Positions 60,768 through 64,000 of a DNA stretch of 64,000 nucleotides are shown here, piece by piece (within the stretch, counting starts at the first letter, position 1; every line of letters begins with the position of its first letter). Position numbers and translations under genes: made by a program. Under the pieces are notes generated by a model. That model worked only from the letters and a program-made list of their open reading frames with translations, was not told the DNA's origin and searched no databases. The stretch comes from Gluconobacter cadivus (GTDB lineage: Bacteria > Pseudomonadota > Alphaproteobacteria > Acetobacterales > Acetobacteraceae): the NCBI RefSeq assembly GCF_015244745.1, contig NZ_JABCQI010000003.1, forward strand, positions 219,935-283,934, read 5' to 3'.

Positions 60768-61445
60768 TCAGTTTGCCGGAGACTGGGCAGCTTTCCGAAG
60801 GGCAGGGAGCATGTCTTCCGGTTCCGGGCGGCGGGTATAGTCCGGATTGACCTCGGCATAGAGGATCACACCGTCCTGTCCGATAACGAAACGGCCGGGC
60901 ATCGGCAGGGTCCAGCTGTCGTCACCGTTGAAGGACGGAAGATCGTTTTTCAGGTTGGTGTAGAGGTCGACGAGGTAGTCCGGCAGCGCGAACCGCAGGC
61001 CGAATGCGGCTGCAACGTCGTTATGCGTATCTGACAGGATCGGGAAGTCGAGATGGTTCTGACGGACCGATTTGCGGCTGTTCACGGCTGTTTGCGGGGA
61101 AATGGCAATCAGGTTCGCGCCCAGTTCGCGGAAAGACGGAAGCGCCGTTTCAAGGGCCTGAAGTTCCATGTTGCAGTACGGGCACCACACGCCGCGATAG
61201 AAGCTGATGACCAGCGGGCCTTTGGCCAGCAGATCGGCAGAGGACACCGGATTGCCATCCGGATCGTTCAGCGTGAAAGACGGCGCCTTGTCGCCAGCTT
61301 TGAGAGCTTTTTCGGCTGCACCTGAAGCGACCAGTTCAGCGGTCGCACGATGCATGACTTCGATGACTGACGTGGGAACATTGTAAGGCGGCTTGCCTGC
61401 TTCGAAGTCCGCTTTGAAGGCATCGAGTTTTGCTTGAAGAGACAT
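60768..61445 (-). CDS. Peroxiredoxin-like AhpC/TSA family protein
   Basis: The 225-residue protein has a thioredoxin fold with FYRGVWCPYCNMELQAL, giving Cys88 and Cys91 as a CPYC pair, and the KAPSFTLNDPDGN entry strand. The peroxidatic position and the WCPYC pair are those of the peroxiredoxin-like (AhpC/TSA) group often annotated as alkyl hydroperoxide reductase subunit C-like. The C-terminal RRPEPEDMLPALR is typical. It lies in the same direction as the GST pair, 102 bases upstream of it. AGGAAAG precedes the ATG. Confidence 0.87.
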   Translation of the reverse strand: MSLQAKLDAFKADFEAGKPPYNVPTSVIEVMHRATAELVASGAAEKALKAGDKAPSFTLNDPDGNPVSSADLLAKGPLVISFYRGVWCPYCNMELQALETALPSFRELGANLIAISPQTAVNSRKSVRQNHLDFPILSDTHNDVAAAFGLRFALPDYLVDLYTNLKNDLPSFNGDDSWTLPMPGRFVIGQDGVILYAEVNPDYTRRPEPEDMLPALRKAAQSPAN

Positions 61446-61875
61446 TGTTCTTTCCTTTGGAATGAGGCGACGCCTGACGTTAGGGCGACTGCGTTTTTCA
61501 GGGATGATGGCATGGAGGACTATTGGTCATTCCGTGCCGGAATAATCGTCAGCTGGAGATTCCGGCGCTTGGGCAATCGGTGGGTCCGTAAAGCCTCGGT
61601 GCTGCGTCGGTAAGTTTTCCACGATCTGAAGATGACGGGCCGGAAATGACATGCCCGATTAGGATCGAGACGACGTTCAGCAGGCTGCCTGACAGGTGAA
61701 AAGCCAGAAGACTGTCGGTGACGATGGGGCCGGACATGGTGCGTATGAGTGAACCGAACATCTCTGAGATCCTGCAAAACCCGGTTTGTCCGGGGTGATG
61801 CACAAGAGATGCCTATTCCATACTCGACATGTCAGATGGCTTGGGGCGATAAGGATCATTCCCTGGAGGAATATC
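61446..61875. other. Gene-free stretch between peroxiredoxin and LysR genes
   Basis: These 430 bases hold no gene I can support. Overlapping minus-strand frames of about 85 codons (61520-61803) contain one hydrophobic patch but lack a recognisable family and a ribosome site. The region must contain the divergent promoters of the peroxiredoxin and LysR genes. No strong dyad was seen. Confidence 0.4.
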
Positions 61876-62772
61876 ATGGACCGTTATCAGGCAATGGCCA
61901 CGTTCATCCGCGTGGTGGATACAGGCTCGTTCTCGGCAACTGCCCGGCAGCTTGGGGTGGGGCAACCGGCGGTGTCCAAGACCATCGCACAGCTTGAAGC
62001 CCGTCTGCAGGTGAGTCTGCTGATCCGCTCCACGCATGGTTTGACGCCGACCGAGGCAGGGCAGAATTTCTACGAGCGGGCACGCAATGCCATTCAGGAG
62101 GCTGATGAAGCGGAACTTGCAGCCAAGGGAGCGGGTGCGGGTCTGTCAGGCCGGTTGCGGGTTTCCGCGGCAACGACATTCGCACGGCTGCACATTATTC
62201 CGGAATTGCCGAGGTTTTTGGCAGAACATCCCCACCTGACAGTGGAGATCATTCTTGATGACCGAATGATCGACCTTGTGGCGGAAGGCGTCGATATTTC
62301 CCTGCGGATGGGAACGCTTTCGGATTCCACCGCCATCGCCCGGAAGGTCGTAACGGGTCGACGTTCTGTTCTTGCCACGCCTGCCTATCTCAAGCGTGCC
62401 GGAAGGCTTCGCTCTCCTGCGGATCTGGCGAACCATGAAGCCATTATTTATAGCCAGTTACCGAGTGTGTGGTCATTCCTGCGCGATGGTGCGGCGGTGT
62501 CGGTGTCTGTCAGCGGACGGCTCAAGGTCAGTGCGGCCGAGGGGCTGCGGGCGGCCGTTCTGGCGGATATGGGCCTGACCATTGCGTCGGACTGGATGTT
62601 TGCGCCGGAACTCGAAAACGGAGCGGTCGTGCGTGTTCTCGAAGCGTGGACTCTGCCTTCGATCGATCTCTGGGCTGTCTTTCCCGCAGGACGGATGATG
62701 ACAGCCAAGGCGCGCCATTTCGGAGATTTTGTGGAAAGCATCATGAAGGCCGCAGATGTTTCGCCTGTGTGA
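61876..62772 (+). CDS. LysR-family transcriptional regulator
   Basis: The ATG at 61876 has GGAGGAATATC directly upstream and the typical start MDRYQAMATFIRVVDTGSFS. The 298-residue protein has the winged helix-turn-helix (about 1-60, LGVGQPAVSKTIAQLEARL) and an effector domain (about 90-290) of the subgroup with ADLANHEAI and the SGRLKVSAAEGLRAAVLADM stretch. It is divergent from the peroxiredoxin and GST genes, which makes these likely targets. It is the last intact gene before the IS remnant. Confidence 0.9.
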   Translation: MDRYQAMATFIRVVDTGSFSATARQLGVGQPAVSKTIAQLEARLQVSLLIRSTHGLTPTEAGQNFYERARNAIQEADEAELAAKGAGAGLSGRLRVSAATTFARLHIIPELPRFLAEHPHLTVEIILDDRMIDLVAEGVDISLRMGTLSDSTAIARKVVTGRRSVLATPAYLKRAGRLRSPADLANHEAIIYSQLPSVWSFLRDGAAVSVSVSGRLKVSAAEGLRAAVLADMGLTIASDWMFAPELENGAVVRVLEAWTLPSIDLWAVFPAGRMMTAKARHFGDFVESIMKAADVSPV

Positions 62773-62859
62773 AAGGCGCGGTGTTAGGGTGTGTTGACAG
62801 AAGGTCTTTTCAGGCTGTTTGGGACGTGATTCAAAACTGGTCTTTGCGGAGACCTGTAG

Positions 62860-63200
62860 ATACGTGTCGATCTGACGGACGAGGAATGGGCAATCATTGG
62901 CGGCTTACTGACGCCTGAAAATGGCCGTTTCTAACGACCAGAACAGGATAATCGCCTGTTTTTCAATGGAATGCTTTATGTCCTGCGTGTCGGTTGCCCA
63001 TGGCGGGACATGCACGCGCGCTACGGAACATGGAACTCGGTCTATGTCCGGTTCCGTCGATGGGCTGAGCAAGGCGTCTGGGATGCCTTGCTGGAAACGC
63101 TGGTCGAACTCGGCCTGACCGATGACTGGCAACACATGATCGACAGTATGCTCGTTCGAGGTCATAGCCAAGCAGCCGACGAAAAAGGGGGACCCATAAG
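62860..63200 (+). pseudogene. IS5-family transposase remnant
   Basis: The frame reads a transposase N-terminus (DLTDEEWAIIGGLLTPENGRF), then an in-frame TAA at 62932-62934. It resumes with DNRLFFNGMLYVLRVGCPWRD, the RYGTWNSVYVRFRRW stretch and HSQAADEKGGP, typical of IS5/IS1031-type elements of acetic acid bacteria. After about 63200 the similarity stops, so the catalytic DDE core is missing. The 257 bases downstream to 63457 hold no gene; a possible short trace of the transposase end (SIWRSVASRF) occurs near 63420. No intact terminal repeats were found. The insertion is dead. Confidence 0.75.
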
Positions 63201-63457
63201 GAGAACACAGTCTCTATGGTTGCCTGATCTTCACTGTAGGCCTCGACCGCTTCTTCTACACAGGCGCCGCTTGGCACCCCTAAGAGCACTAGTCTGCCGG
63301 GCTGAAGGCGCCCTTCGCCCCCCGTCTTGACACCTGCAGGCCAATGTCCCTGAATCCCCGCGTTGGCGTTATTGGGGCTTCGTGCATCACAACCCAAACG
63401 GTCGAAAAATACATTTCCATCTGGCGCAGTGTTGCAAGCCGCTTTAAATGAAGAAGA

Positions 63458-63850
63458 ATGATGCGAAGTGCGCGGCATAGCGGAGGGAGTCTGGTCTTTT
63501 GGCCGCTGGTTCTGCTTGCCATCATTATTCGCCTCAGCGTTGGAAGTCTGCCTTTACCGCAGTTCCTGCTCAACGATCCGTTAAAACAGTTCACCAACTT
63601 GTCGACCCTTTGCGACAGCCAGGATTTTGGTCCGCATAGTCCTGATCATCATCACGCAGCGGATGTTGGTGATGGGATTGCAGTGGTCGACGACCTGCTG
63701 ACGATCCTGATAATCGGATGCGTCGCTGCTGTTTTCCTCGTCATGTCTGTGACAGGGCGGAGTTTTTTCTGGTGTTTCCCGCCCGTGCGGGGGCCTCCTC
63801 TATGGCGGCTATCGGGCATTTATGCTCAAGGACCTCCTAACCTGATCTGA
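63458..63850 (+). CDS. DUF2946-like membrane protein with His-rich segment
   Basis: The 130-residue protein has an N-terminal hydrophobic segment (about 11-31), a His/Asp-rich stretch (PHSPDHHHAAD), a second hydrophobic segment (about 78-100) and a C-terminus with VRGPPLWRLSGIYAQGPP. The RGPP and QGPP ending is what DUF2946 proteins usually show; those are found beside copper-linked TonB receptors. A copper connection is inference only. GAAGAA precedes the ATG pair. Its stop codon is inside the left arm of the long hairpin that follows. Confidence 0.55.
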   Translation: MMRSARHSGGSLVFWPLVLLAIIIRLSVGSLPLPQFLLNDPLKQFTNLSTLCDSQDFGPHSPDHHHAADVGDGIAVVDDLLTILIIGCVAAVFLVMSVTGRSFFWCFPPVRGPPLWRLSGIYAQGPPNLI

Positions 63851-63910
63851 CAAAAACTTAGCGCCTTTATCGCATCTGCGATGGAAGGCTTTCTGCGTTT
63901 TTCAGATCAG
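63842..63910 (+). other. Long imperfect hairpin between two genes
   Basis: CTGATCTGA (63842-63850) pairs with TCAGATCAG (63902-63910), and AAAAC (63853-63857) with GTTTT (63897-63901). Inside, GCCTT-T-ATCGCA-TC-TGCGAT-GG-AAGGC (63863-63889) folds on itself. The whole makes a stem-loop of about 69 bases ending 9 bases before the next start codon. It may be a terminator, an attenuator or a structured leader. Confidence 0.6.
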
Positions 63911-63919
63911 AACGAACAC

Positions 63920-64000
63920 ATGAATACTTCTTTTGAATCAAGCCGGCCTCTCGGCTCGCTGGTGCTTGGCTGCGTTTTTCTTGGAGCCTTTCCAGCTCAT
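63920..64000 (+). CDS. Start of a secreted or outer-membrane protein (partial)
   Basis: An ATG at 63920 opens a frame of 27 codons to the right edge: a polar start (MNTSFESSRP) and then the hydrophobic stretch LGSLVLGCVFLGAFPAH, which looks like a signal peptide. It follows a DUF2946-like gene and a long hairpin. In other bacteria a TonB-dependent receptor often comes next, but nothing beyond the signal can be seen here. Confidence 0.4.
   Translation, partial: MNTSFESSRPLGSLVLGCVFLGAFPAH

Noticed and set aside
61520..61803. Two overlapping minus-strand frames of about 85 codons
   Set aside because: One hydrophobic patch but no family, no ribosome site and an Arg/Ser/Pro-rich remainder; not reliable as a gene.
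63289..63597. Minus-strand frame of about 100 codons after the transposase remnant
   Set aside because: It crosses from the remnant into the DUF2946-like gene and has no recognisable features.
1..64000. CRISPR array, rRNA, tRNA, prophage or conjugative genes
   Set aside because: No regular short repeats with spacers, no rRNA or tRNA-like sequence and no phage or conjugation proteins were seen; the only mobile trace is the broken IS5-type transposase.

Overview
The window is dense, GC-rich bacterial DNA that looks like an acetic acid bacterium (Acetobacteraceae), most likely Gluconobacter or a close relative. The evidence is a cytochrome bc1 operon next to a small c-type cytochrome, five TonB-dependent outer-membrane receptors (TBDRs), an IS5-type transposase remnant and many glutathione-linked enzymes. 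The genus is an inference from gene content; no rRNA or tRNA gene was seen to confirm it.

Layout. 0-5.2 kb: end of a TauE/SafE-type permease, a small membrane protein, an XRE-cupin regulator, a stand-alone STN-domain protein, petABC (minus strand) and a divergent cytochrome c. 5.2-13.7 kb: a TetR regulator behind two perfect palindromes, two divergent TBDRs, a PAS-GGDEF-EAL protein and a PiuC-type Fe(II) dioxygenase with a Fur-like box. 13.8-21.3 kb: a CzcCBA-type metal efflux operon and a DcaP-like porin. 21.3-41.6 kb: a large nitrogen-compound catabolic island. 41.6-45.8 kb: a glutathionylspermidine-synthase-like gene with a small YgiB-like partner, then a DUF1800/DUF1501 pair. 45.8-52.5 kb: N-acetylglucosamine use (TBDR, nagK, nagP, nagA, nagB). 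52.5-54.5 kb: LysR with a divergent nitrilase. 54.5-58.9 kb: a siderophore-type TBDR behind a Fur-like box, convergent with a two-component system. 59-62.8 kb: YghU-type and GST-type enzymes, a peroxiredoxin and a LysR regulator. 62.8-64 kb: an IS5-family transposase remnant, a DUF2946-like His-rich protein, a long hairpin and the start of a further secreted protein.

The most interesting part is the 21-41 kb island. A minus-strand operon encodes a 2Fe-2S protein, an FAD/NAD protein with a BFD-type 2Fe-2S domain, a DAO-family FAD dehydrogenase, a DapA-family lyase and a GntR/FCD regulator, followed by a hydantoinase. A divergent plus-strand operon encodes two polar-amino-acid ABC systems, a second DapA-family lyase and a 957-residue protein in which the same three dehydrogenase parts are fused into one chain. 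An M20 amidohydrolase and a TBDR follow. The divergent promoter and the M20 promoter share the 9-mer TCGTATACA, a plausible GntR site. This suggests uptake and oxidation of a cyclic or D-amino-acid-like compound by two parallel dehydrogenases, one split and one fused. The substrate cannot be fixed from sequence: no epimerase/racemase and no ketoglutarate-semialdehyde dehydrogenase is present here.
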